Origin: Sabethes cyaneus
Taxonomy: Eukaryota; Arthropoda; Insecta; Diptera; Culicidae
DNA length: 64,000 nucleotides
Direction: 5' to 3'
Assembly (NCBI RefSeq): GCF_943734655.1
Contig: NC_071354.1
Span: 47,360,044-47,424,043, forward strand
Shown piece after piece: positions 54,057 through 64,000 of the stretch (position 1 is its first letter; each line of letters starts with the position of its first letter). The notes below the pieces were generated by a model. It worked only from the letters and a program-made list of their open reading frames with translations, was not told the DNA's origin and ran no database searches. The position numbers and the translations under genes were made by a program.

Positions 54057-55511
54057 AGGCTTATACAAATTTGAAAAAAAGTTTATGTCGCCCCCCCCTT
54101 CCAAAATTTTCGAAAATTGAAGGGGCAAAAAAATAATGTGTAATACAGGGATACCTCGATATAAGACAATTTATAATTTCTAAAAGTTGCCTTATATCGA
54201 AATTGTCTTATGTCGAAACATGGATTTTTCAAAAAAAAATTGCATTAGCGGTCGCCAGTTTTGCTCTGTGTTATGTGTTTACGGTTTTTGAACTATTTAT
54301 TATTGTTTGAACTATTATTTTTTTACTATTTTTGGGGTTATTTTGAAATAATGATCATCTTCATGGCATCGATTTCAGAATGGAAAATCAGCTCTGGTAT
54401 CGTTATCAGCTATGTCAAAGGGATTTGTTTCGATATAAGACAAAATTGTCTTATATCGAATTGTCTTATATCGAGGTTGTTTTATAACGAGGCTGTCTTA
54501 TATCGAGGTATACCTGTACATATTATGTTGCATTCTTTAGTGTTAAGCAGATTTTTTACAGTTCATCGAGTTTACATCTCTAAATTACCCAATATGTGTA
54601 AAGTTAAAGTAATTATCCGCTTAGTCTCGATCAACTTTCCTTCACAAACTAAGTTTTTTGATTTCTGCTACAGGTCGCAGGCGGTCCCAAAGCCGAAAAT
54701 TGGATGTGCTTGAAATTAGACTTTTGGCTCCATTTACTTTAAATCTTATTCCATTTTATTTTAACTTGCTTTAAAAGAACCGAATTAGATTGAGTCATCA
54801 ATAAACTAAACAATATATTAGTGAAATTTCGTACCGCTTTTGACGGATATATTCCGAATTGAATTATGCGGTAGTAGATAGATTAAAATAGAAATATTAG
54901 GCACTCCGGAATATCAGCTTTCAGTACTTTCGGGGCTCCAATTGGTAGTTTTATTCCGTAGTGTCCAAGAACTTACCCTAATTTTGGATGTTGGGGACAT
55001 AAAGCTTACAATCTTACCTTACAAATACAATATTTTATCATGCATTGAATGCATGCAGAAATGATGTTACTGAATTGTTCGAAACTTTTCGAACTATTGT
55101 TATGTGATTATCATTGGGATCAATGGTGGCCCCGACATTAACATCAAATCAAGTCATGTTAAGTTATATTGCTTTTGTACTGTGCATCTTCTTCTGCTTT
55201 AAAAATGAAGTTTTAGTATGGATTATGGTAATGTGCGAAACTGGAATTAAATTGGAATAACATTTTCATTACTAGGCAGTCGTAACGGTTTATCTCTCCA
55301 AACATTTCAATGATTGGTTCGGTTTGAACTAAAATTTAAGTACTGTACAACATTTTTGTACTAAATATGCATTAATATGGAAAAATAAACACTGGTTTCT
55401 ACTCCTTTGTTTCGGTTTTGAAGGTTTGATGTTATTATTTTTTTCTTGCCCCCCCCTTGAGCAATATTTCGAGACCAGGACATAAACTTTTTTCCAAATT
55501 TGTATAAGCCT
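54057..55511. mobile_element. TIR element AGGCTTATACAAATTTG with G/C-run inner ends
   Basis: The left AGGCTTATACAAATTTGAAA and the reverse complement of the right end match for about 34 bp with one or two differences, both leading into a run of C (or G on the other strand). AATTGAC occurs outside both ends (54033-54039 and 55512-55518), but on the left it is 17 bp away from the TIR, so whether it is a target duplication is unclear. A pogo-like MITE is nested inside. Interior frame 54261-54713 spans that MITE's border and is not credible as a gene. Confidence 0.5.
54146..54516. mobile_element. pogo/Tigger-like MITE, TA target duplication
   Basis: Ends CAGGGATACCTCGATATAAG and, on minus, CAGGTATACCTCGATATAAG, with TA outside each end (54144-54145 and 54517-54518). 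The start CAGGNATACCTCG closely resembles Tigger/pogo termini. GTCTTATATCGA is repeated several times inside both flanks, as extra transposase-binding-like words. 371 bp and no coding capacity. Confidence 0.65.
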
Positions 55512-55519
55512 AATTGACC

Positions 55520-57660
55520 ATATTGACTAAATGATGAAGGTATTTAACTAAATCAAACGAGGATGCTGTGCATCATTTTATCCACATCACATTTGTTTGA
55601 AGGAACTTCTAAACGGCAACGGTTACTACGAAGAGGTGAACGATTCTTTAATCGCTTACGCAGCAATTAAACGCAGTACCTATTCAGTAAGTACCAACAA
55701 CCAACAGCAAAGCAACGGTGTGCTAGTCGTAATTGGTCAAGCAAGAAAGCTAGCAAGCTGGCAAGCCAGTCACAAATGACGATGACTAATGACGTAACCC
55801 TAGTCTAGGATAATAATCAAACCATACAACACATGTACAGCGTACACCAACCGAATGAAACGAAGAAATACCGAAAACATTACCATGTTCGGTGATCGGT
55901 ATCGCATCGGTAATGGGGGCTAGAAATGCACACAACCTTTCATCAACCCGAAAAGGTGGCAGCAACCCAACAACCCGGTGTGGATGGAGCGCAAATCTGC
56001 TTCTTCTGCAGCGAAAAAGAAAGGCTGCCTGAGAAGTTATGTCGTGCGGTACCGACCGATGCGATGCTGCATCATAAGCATGCAAGCATATATAAGGTGA
56101 ATTTATGTGTGCTGAATGGATGTGAATGTGGCTGACGACGATGCTCTACGGCAAGTATTATTGATGGGCAACGAGCGGCGATTTATCATAGTGCGAGCAT
56201 TGATGTATATTTCTCCGGGGTATGTTAGAGGTTGATGCATGCGGTGAATGCAAAAATAGAAGCGCTTCTTCTCATGTGAAAGATGACTTTAAAATTGCAC
56301 CCAACGTTAGTCGGTGGGAGAATTGCAGGTAATTGTTTTTTTCTGCCATCGCTGGGAAACTGGTAGAGTCGTCGAAAAATAATTAAACTGTCGGTTTTTT
56401 ACGGTAGAATTTCTGTGCAATGAAAGTCCATCATCAAATGAAGTGCTTAACGATACTAAACACTGTATGTACATCACACGCCTCTACAAGTAGTTATTAG
56501 TTCGATCCGCCTTCAATAGTGTTCACACGTGGTTCGATCGGTTGTTCTACCTGCAGAGCAGCAAAGAAGTGAGTATGCATGCGCTCCTCTTCAACACCTC
56601 GTAATTCGAGTGAACTTAAATGCTTACAAATTGCTAACGTGCGCTTTTTCCGTCCATACAACGGACATCGCTCACCCGTAGCGTAAAATGTTTACACAGC
56701 AATTAAACTAATGTGTGATGCCCAAGCCAAGCCCAGCCAATTCAAGCTAAGCCAAGCCAAGCCAACGCCAAGCCACTCAGTCAGTCGATCGGTACCATAA
56801 TGCTCATTGCTGCCGTACTTCACCTTTAATGGTTGGAACGGCGGATGTAAGGAATAGCAGTCCATCAGCAAAGCCAGTTGTTGCCGGTTTGCTGCGTGGT
56901 CGGTGGACTGGAAGTAGCGGAAGTACAGCGGAAACGCGCTGGCTGCTCCCGGTGTGTGGAGGACTGGTGGTACATTAATCTAAGCATTGCCGCGTCGATT
57001 GAAATTAAGAAGAGAGCGAACTTAGCGCTCTGAAAACGACGCCCGGACGGAAAAACTTCTTCACCGACGCGTTTTTCAAGTGGGTTATAATGAGCGCAGA
57101 TTATGGCGAAGGAAAAATCACTATTCCAGCTGGAAATAGCACTGTCGATGGAGTTCCCGCTGTGCATTGGAGTATACTCTGCTTGCTTGGAGTGGATGGA
57201 AACGATTGCGGTTTCGCGCCCAAACTTGAGCGGTGAATGATTGAAAAACTGAATGATTTGATGAATATTTATGAGAACTGTGGCTTTGTTGCAATTTGTT
57301 GCGTAAAACTATGAGCAGCTCTGTGCGGATGATAGACAATCGGGCGATCGAAATCTAAAAATCCTGTGCCATATTGAGGCTCCACAACTTTGCCGGATTG
57401 ATAACTTATTAAAACTGTCTTGTAAATTCAGTTATCAATTCGTTATGATGAAAAGTTCTTTTTATAAAACTGAAAATAATTACTCTTTATGACCTGTGAA
57501 GTATGTAGTAGCCGTAGAATCACGCTTGAAAGACCTGAAGTTTAGCAAAAAGACCACCAAGGATCCAAAGGAACGAAATTGGGTTACATATCGAACACCA
57601 AACTTGAAGTATGTCAAAGGTTAATATAGTGAGAGCACAGTCTTATAACTGTGAAAATTT
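55520..57660. other. low-repeat DNA without a supported gene
   Basis: Short competing frames only. At about 56722-56772 there is an (AAGCC)n-like run. At 56960-57090 the sequence is stop-poor on minus (56865-57167, 100 codons) without a recognisable domain. Could be intron or intergenic host DNA. Confidence 0.35.
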
Positions 57661-57689
57661 TGTCGTCATGAGCAGACAAACATAACACA

Positions 57690-57860
57690 AATTCTAGAGG
57701 GCAAAAAATCGACAATTCGATGATAAACAGCGAAGACATCGGCGGTCATAGGTGACTTCCTTGGGGTACACCAGAGAGAGATGTGGTGAAAACCAATCGT
57801 TTTGGAATGACACTATCATAGTCTGCAGATGTGAAGCATCGTTTGAGATTATCTCAAGCA
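57690..57860 (-). pseudogene. non-LTR reverse-transcriptase scrap with frameshift
   Basis: On minus one frame gives NDASHLQTMIVSFQNDWFSP. After a frame change, GVPQGSHL, a stop, and SSLFIIELSIF follow, which is the reverse-transcriptase VPQGSxLGPLLFxLFI motif with damage. Fewer than 60 residues remain and no active site is present. Similar in motif style to 45200-45260. Confidence 0.5.
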
Positions 57861-58069
57861 TTACAGAGTGGCCAGTGGCCAGAATCATGCTTCGATAACT
57901 CCAATGCAATAAAACCTTTTTGGAAAGAAGGAAAATGGCCCTTTTGAATAGAAGCAGAGTTAACGTGTTGTTTTCAGAACTAACCGTCTTAATTTCCGTC
58001 ATTCATAAATGAAAATAACTCCCACAAACCATTGTCGTTATTCTACAGACAGGAAAAGTAAAGTTAAGC

Positions 58070-58725
58070 AAAAATAAAGCTTAAAAAAGCGATAACTTCC
58101 TAAGGAAAGGTCCTAGAGATTTGCAATCTTCTGCAATACATGTATTTTGGGTCCTTCAATAATAGCCTAGAACCATATATTCCTGTAAAATGCAACCAAT
58201 ATACGCTAAATACGAAAAACTTATTTTTAAGGAATTTCCAAAGAAAATGCTCTATAGCTCTGCACTCGATAGAGATAGAAATGTCATTTCTTTAGCAAAA
58301 TTGTTTACCTTTACATTTTCTGTAACTTTGCCGAAGAAAACATGTGTCTATCTACGAACTCAAAAAAATGGACGGGAATGAGCCTTTAGCGAACGCGAAA
58401 CACAAAAAACGTATGCTTGCCGTACTTTCATTTGGGCGGTTAGGGACAAGCGAAACCCATACAAGTTTATAGTACTCGACTTAAGCTTTAAGATTAAGCG
58501 CTGATTTCTTAAATCCGCTTGCGCCATTTTATCCCATGGGCTCGTGAAGATACGGAAATTTAAAGCTTGAATATGCGATAACTCAGCAAGTATAGGTCCA
58601 AGAGATTTACGGTTTTCTGCAGAAACGGGTATTTTGAAAGTTTCGATAATTGCCTAGAACATTGTATTCTTGTAAAATGCAATTTAGAAAAGCTAAGTAT
58701 GAAAAACCAATTTTTAAAGAATAAA
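58070..58725 (+). repeat. single-arm copy of the 30-kb palindrome
   Basis: Runs parallel to the right arm of 29409-31250, starting at AAAGCGATAACTTCC just outside the loop. Shared wording: AGATTTGCAATCTTCTGCAA, ATGCTCTATAGCTCTGCACT, GCGAACGCGAAACAC, CGTATGCTTGCCGTA. It stops near 58725, before the arm's outer terminus. The opposite arm is missing, so this is a half-element. Confidence 0.6.
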
Positions 58726-58752
58726 AAAAAGCTAGTAATCAGACTATCTGAT

Positions 58753-58850
58753 ATAACGGGCGACAGTAGTTTGGTTAGTAAAACATACGGGTACCAACCG
58801 AAAGAGCGTGGGTGCGAGCCCCACTCGCCATTACACAACCCAATATATTT
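58753..58850 (+). repeat. tRNA-like SINE, family 3, copy b
   Basis: GGGCGACAGTAGTTTGGTTA, anticodon-arm-like ACGGGTACCAACCG (formal anticodon ACC), T arm GTGGG/CCCAC and an acceptor-like GGCGA/TCGCC pairing of 5 bp. After the head, ACCCAATATA matches copy a at 11921-12015. The acceptor is too short for a normal tRNA gene. Confidence 0.55.
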
Positions 58851-58986
58851 TTAATCTTAATGGTAATTTTACAGTTCATCGAGTTAATCACTCTTAGCAT
58901 CATGCTCTTTCTCCATTATCAAAAAAGAGTTTACGCCATGACCGCGTATAAAGTCATATACAAGTAAATAAAAATAGGCGAATCAG

Positions 58987-59130
58987 ATGTTTAGCCTGCG
59001 TCAGTTACTAGACAAGCTCCGGGAATACAAATTACGGACCCATCATCTGTTTGTGAACTTTAAAGCGGCGTACGATTCAGTCAAACGAAATGAGCTGTGG
59101 CAGACCCCGCACCTGATCTATATGCGCTCT
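58987..59130 (+). pseudogene. non-LTR reverse-transcriptase motif-A scrap
   Basis: One frame reads LRQLLDKLREYKLRTHHLF, then VNFKAAYDSV and NELWQ, after which the similarity ends. In intact relatives the motif is (I/V)DFKAAYDS, so here Asn replaces a catalytic Asp. Same family as 49512-49960. It is dead and truncated on both sides. Confidence 0.6.
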
Positions 59131-59509
59131 ACAGGACGATGCACGTTCAGCTGGTATTCAAGCAGATTGGTAAACGGCAGTGCAAAACGCATTTCGCGCA
59201 TATAGTTTTATGCCTGATAGTATTCTTTTATTTGTCTGCCCATGGACATGACTACTAAATTGCTGACAGTGTTTGTCTTCAGTTTTCTACGCTTGAAAAC
59301 AATTCATTCTTGAATTACAGTGCTAAATGATTGCTCGACTAACCTGTCAGTCAATTTTCTTGCTCTTGACCGATATTTTAGATTTCAAAGTTTAGTTTTA
59401 TAAACTGCTTGCATTCAAAATCAATCAAAACCTAGCTGAAGGAAATTAATTAAAACTTCGGGGCAATATTTACGTGTATTGTATTTTCATTTACCGTTGT
59501 TGGTAGTTC

Positions 59510-60930
59510 AAAATGAATGAAAACGAGACAAAAAAGATTTGACAGCAAAAGCGAGAGAACGGAAGAGTAAAAATAGAAAAACGAGGAAAGCAAGAAAGAC
59601 AACGAACTGGATAGAAAAGGAGAGAAAGAAGAAAGTGGAAAAAATGTGATAAAAGAGGAGAACAAGAAAAGGGGAAACACGGGTGCAGGAAAAAAAGAAA
59701 TGAGAGCAAAACAAGAGGAAAATAGAGAGAAAAATATGAAAACGGAAGACAAACAGGATAGAGCGGAAAAGAAAAATAGAACGTGGCAGAAAAGGAGGAA
59801 TAATAGCGGGAAAACGGAGCAGATCACATCGAAAAATTAGAAAAGCAGCTAATGGAACTGAAAACAAAAAACGAGCCAGGAAAAGAAGAAAATTGGGTCT
59901 GAAAATAAGGAAACCCGGAAGAAAAAGACGAAGATTGGAACAGAAAAGAGAAAACCCAGAGGTCATCAGGAAAGTGAAAGTGCGAAAAACGAGATAGGAA
60001 AATAAAATAAAGTGGAAATGGAAGTGGAATGCAGGCATATGGAGGTACGAAAGAAGATAAGGGGAATGGAAGCTGGCAGAAAAACGGAAAACAAGAGACC
60101 AAAGTAGGTATAACGAAACAAACAGAGGGAAGACGGGATAGAAAAAGAAAAAAAAACGTGACAGAAAAATTGGGAAAACGGGAAAGAAAACGAAACAGAA
60201 TACCATAGAAAACAAAAGGGAAAGAAAACTAGTGCGAGCGAAAAAAAACAGATAGAGAAAACGGGGAAAACGGGAAAAGTGTTCAAACAGGATATGAAAG
60301 AAGAAAGATAGTAAATTAACTTGAAACATATTTATTCAAAAGATTTTCACCGAAAAGCATCATTAAAACCAGACAAGGATTTTCGCACGGTGATTAAAAT
60401 AGACCAAAAAAAGAGGACAAAAAAAGAAAAGAAAAAATGCTGGAAAATCGGACTGAAAAGAGGTAAAACGAGAAATAAAAAAGGAAAACTGCAAAGAGAA
60501 TATCGAGACAATTAAAAGTAAAAAAATCTAAACACCCGAGGAAGAAAATCGAGAAGTAACGGACAAAAAAAGAGTTGAACAAAGACGAAAGCTGGAAACG
60601 AAAAAAGGGAAGAAAAAACCTGAAAGCTGAAAAGAAAATTACAAAAAAAAATGAAATAAATGTATGAAAAGCAGGACTGAAAATAGAAAAAATGGAACAC
60701 TAAACGAAGAAAACCGGGACAGTGAAATAGCAAACGCCGGACTGAAAAAAAGAAAAACATTTATTTTGTTGTAAAACCAAACGAAAACGAAGAAAAACAA
60801 AAACCAAGAAAATGATACGGAAAAGAAGAAAAAAACGAAACAAAAAGTCGAAAAACGGAACTGAAAAAGAGAAACAAAGGAATAATAAAGAGGTAAACCG
60901 CGTGAAAGAGTAGGACAAAAAATGGCAATC
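59510..60930. repeat. purine-rich GAAAACGGGAAA-word array (inverse of 41640-42795)
   Basis: Made of variants of AAAACGGGAAAAAGAG, GGAAAAGAAGAAAA and CTGAAAAGAG. Minus-strand frames up to 273 codons (59508-60329) are F- and S-rich and overlap others in different frames, so they are compositional. The GAAATTGGACTT array follows directly (60990-61290, complementary form), as at the 41-45-kb locus in inverse. Confidence 0.65.
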
Positions 60931-60989
60931 CTGATTTGAAGCAAAAATTCTTGTATAATTTCCAAGGGCATGTTCGACTTTAACACTAA

Positions 60990-61290
60990 CTACAATTTAC
61001 CTAAGTTACAATTTCAAGTCAAAATTAAACTATAATTTCAAGTCCAAATCCAAGTCTAGTTCATTTCAAGTTAATTGCATGTAAAATTTCAAGTCAAATT
61101 TCAAACAAATAATTTAGATTCTCTTTTAAACCTGATATCTTGTGTAATTCCAAGCGAAACTTCCAGTCCAAATGACTCCAAATTTAATTCCAATTTCAAA
61201 TCCAATTTTAAATCTATTTTCCAGTGAAATATGAAATAAAATTTCAAGCCCAAATTTGTCCAAATTCAAGCCTAATTTAATACCCTACTT
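60990..61290. repeat. AAGTCCAATTTC-word array (inverse of 44500-44730)
   Basis: Runs of AATTTCAAGTC, AAATCCAAGTC and TTTAATTCCAATTTC, roughly 12-bp words in partial register. Non-coding. Confidence 0.6.
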
Positions 61291-64000
61291 TTTTCCGAAA
61301 CTTCGTCCTCTTTTTCATTTTGCAGTCCTTCCGGACACTTTGCCGATCGAACAAAGTGTAAAGTTTTTGTCTAGGAATTTGTCCGAGAACGACTTTTCAG
61401 TATCTTTTCATCGTCCATTAGCGACGCAATCGTATTTCATTAGCAATTCTCGTACAGCTTCCATAGGCATTTCTTTACTCCTAGATATTGCTTCACATTA
61501 CGGTTCGGGTGGTATAACTTGTATATTGATCATTCTCTAAAAAACCCGGATCAACAGTTCAACCAACTCATGAATGGATAGTCCCGGGTATTCATGGGGA
61601 ATGCGCAAAAAAACGTACCCAAAACAGTACATTTAATCGTTAAACTTGTATAGACTGCATATGCCATATATGTTTAGTTCCGAGTTTGGTTCCGTGAAAG
61701 GGGGGTTATTACACCAAAGGCATAAATAGCTGCAAAGTTAAGTTAAACACCGATCCATTGTTCAGCAGAAAACCACTCACATGACGTAATAATGACAACA
61801 GTTGTGGCTGCATCGTTAACGACAAATTTAGCTGCAATTGATGATGGCACGAGGAAGAACTAATTTTGGTGCCAATTGAAACAAAACTCATTATAGTGCA
61901 CTACCGCTTATTTGATAGTAAAAATCTTCAATACACCTTTTCTTAACAGTTCAATGACGCTATAATGACGCTCGTGATTGCTTCTTACCCCGGCCATAAA
62001 AATCTTTTCGACCATATTTTATCACTCTAAAATGTTCTCTCTTTTCATGACTGGCCAATAACACAAAATTGGAACAATTCAAAGTATACACGTTCCGTAC
62101 AAGCACCCGTTCGAAACCGATTAATGGCACTTCAATATTACTGGCTGCATAAAAAATGAAATGACTATACGTATAGTATTGCCATTTGAAATAAGTGATG
62201 TTTGACACAGATAAGACGCGCACATGTCAATAGCTTTGATTTGGTTTTGTAATCATTGTGTTTCGTGGATAATAATGTCAAAAGCTACAGATTTGTAAAA
62301 AGATTAATCGACGAATCTATGAAGTGCTCATAACTTAGTAGTAGTATTCAATTTGTTCATCTAAGTTTTAAAGACTCCTGTCTTAAAACCTAAAATTTTA
62401 ACATAAATCTTGTCTTTGATGTTAAGTAAAATTATGAACCATTCACATCAAGATGATATGGTTTTAAAACCGATCACGGGTCGATTACCTATTGCGTGTA
62501 TTTTTCTTTTGGGATTTTTGGTCTTGCTCGTAGCACTGCTGAAGGGTTAACCTTGCCGCGACGCAAACAATTGTTTTTGCTTGTGAAACATACGCAGTCG
62601 AACCGTCGTCGTCGTTCGTCTTTCGACACGTTCAGGCTGTTTTGGATTAATTAAGATTCGCAAGTGATTTGGAAAACTTTCGCCCACGGGCTGCTGCTGG
62701 CAGACAAAGTTTCGAGACCGAAACTACGAAAAGGTAGGTACGTATACGTACGTTTACGAACCGAACCGTTCGTTCCTCACGCTTGTCTGTCATGTTGTTA
62801 GTGCGAATGGGTGATGAATGGGTCCCATTGTGCGGCGAAGGACTACGGCACGTGTGAGAACCAGTAGATTATTTCACCTCTCGGTCGGTGATCAATCTAA
62901 CCGCTTTGTTGTCGAGAGCTTGCACGGTGCTGCTTTTCGAACCTGGATCGTTAAAGTCTCTAAACCACCTGAGTGGATAAGTGGATGGGGCTCTTGCTGT
63001 GTGGCATCAGCTCATGTTACGTACCTGAAACGATAAACGATAAAATGTGGATGAGAACCTGTGTTCACCTTCGAATGATTAGAAAATTTATGTGGTTGCT
63101 GTACTATAAATGCTTCGAAATGCTTCCCATCTCTACTCCAAGCTAAAATGTGCAAACGATTGGCTTCCAATTCGTAGAGGCACCTGGGACGAATACATCA
63201 TAATTGCTTCTACAGCGATGAATTATTCATTCATCAATTATATTTTGAATTTGGTTTTTCCAACAAGGGTGATAGTCTAGCTACACGTTAGAGAGTTTAC
63301 ACGTATTCGCGAATTTCTCTATCGCAGTTTTGAAAATAGTTCTAAATTAATTAATTTCACAAATCTCATGCATAAACATTGCACTGCTGATGCACTGCAA
63401 TACGACACAGGTGAACCCGTCATGCTGTCTCTCAAATTGAGACCGGAATGCAGAAGAAAAACACTGCCGAAAATAGGTAATCCCACTACGACATTCGACG
63501 ACGACGACGAGGACAACATCGTCTTCGCTGGGACAACTGCTCGCTCACCTGCTCCGTTCGCTGGCTGCACAGACGATGATAGTCGCCTGCGGCAGTGCGA
63601 CATTTGGACCAATTCCAAAACAAGAGTTGATCGATAGAAAGAACGGCCAACACGACGGCCGCAACAGCCCCCGCCCGCCTCGTCGGCCACCATTCTGTGC
63701 CTCCGTCGTCGTCGGTGACAGCTGGACCGACCGACCGGTGAAAAGCTAGATGACAAACCGCTCGATTCTTTCTTGGCTAGCCGACCTGGCTTTCGGTGCC
63801 AAATGATGGTGTATTTGCGTTGCAGAATAGGGCAAAATATGGAAGAAATATGCCGGGTTGCGGATCACTATTTACGGAACAGCTGACTAAATGGTTCCAT
63901 AACAACTTCCATCGTTCGGTGGATGCTTGGAAGAGTTGATTTCGTCTAACCATTAGGATGAAAACAAATTATTTTCTTCAACAGTTTATCCACATACATG
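61291..64000. other. mostly low-repeat DNA; no supported coding gene
   Basis: No transposon signature recognised. A GC-richer stretch at about 62560-62740 ends in AAAAGGTAGGTACGTA, which would serve as a splice donor, so an untranslated first exon is possible but unproven. At 63380-63740 the sequence is stop-poor on both strands (89 codons on plus, 145 on minus) around a GAC-triplet run at 63497-63513. Neither frame has a recognisable domain. Confidence 0.3.

Noticed and set aside
58757..58830. functional tRNA gene
   Set aside because: The acceptor stem pairs over only 5 bp, the anticodon would be ACC, and a second copy shares downstream sequence, so a SINE is more likely.
59508..60329. 273-codon frame (and others at 27464-28165, 41634-42209 and 17488-17886) as membrane proteins
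   Set aside because: They lie in strand-biased word arrays, are almost only F, S and L, and overlap other open frames. This is a composition effect.
63319..63756. 145-codon minus-strand frame as a gene
   Set aside because: Low-complexity S/R runs, no recognisable domain, and an opposite-strand frame equally open.

Overview
This is insect nuclear DNA, most likely from a culicine mosquito of the Aedes type. The reasons are AT-rich DNA with no gene-dense stretch, layered nests of small DNA transposons, tRNA-derived SINE-like repeats, relics of several non-LTR retrotransposons, and one nearly complete non-LTR element whose layout resembles the Lian/LOA lineage of Aedes. The organism call is inference from repeat content, since no host gene was recognised. 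The only long, intact, convincing coding sequence is the retrotransposon polyprotein at 21305-25006 on the minus strand.

Layout. 1-2.6 kb: a terminal-inverted-repeat (TIR) element (166-2554, duplication TAATA) holding a SINE and a reverse-transcriptase scrap. 3.0-8.9 kb: an array of degenerate GACGAAAA words interrupted by two elements (3646-6647 and 6818-8715). Their ends look like recombination signal sequences, with a CACWRTG heptamer, a 23-bp spacer and an A-rich nonamer, and each has a perfect 5-bp target duplication. These are the hallmarks of the Transib superfamily, from which RAG1 and V(D)J signals descend. 12.8-18.9 kb: more arrays of the same words, a third such element (14052-15307) and a foldback at 17927-18209, bracketed by diverged direct repeats. 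20531-26138: the non-LTR element (21030-25639) between two 499-bp direct repeats that appear identical. 26.4-29 kb: a 13-bp tandem array, then arrays interrupted by a palindrome. 29.4-31.25 kb: a 1.84-kb palindrome. 33.8-38.2 kb: a large foldback with a nested TA-flanked element.

40-45 kb: a decayed reverse-transcriptase gene, a pyrimidine-rich CCCGTTTT array, a Helitron-like element on the minus strand (42867-44169) and a GAAATTGGACTT array. 45.3-48.9 kb: GC-richer, low-repeat DNA without a supported exon. 49.5-53.3 kb: a second Helitron-like element (50863-52953, plus strand) with a core array showing a 591-bp higher-order period. 54-55.5 kb: nested TIR elements, the inner one pogo/Tigger-like. 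57.7-61.3 kb: reverse-transcriptase scraps, a half-copy of the 30-kb palindrome, and inverted copies of the CCCGTTTT and GAAATTGGACTT arrays. 61.3-64 kb: mostly low-repeat DNA.

The mobile elements are layered. Transib-like and other foldback elements sit inside GACGAAAA arrays, small MITEs sit inside larger elements, and the non-LTR insertion appears youngest because its flanks have not diverged. Except for the retrotransposon, all elements appear non-autonomous: they carry no transposase or helicase frame and would depend on enzymes made elsewhere. Low-repeat islands (9.2-11.9, 18.9-20.5, 32-33.8, 38.2-39.2, 45.3-48.9, 55.5-57.5 and 61.3-64 kb) may be intron or regulatory DNA of a neighbouring host gene, but nothing here proves that.
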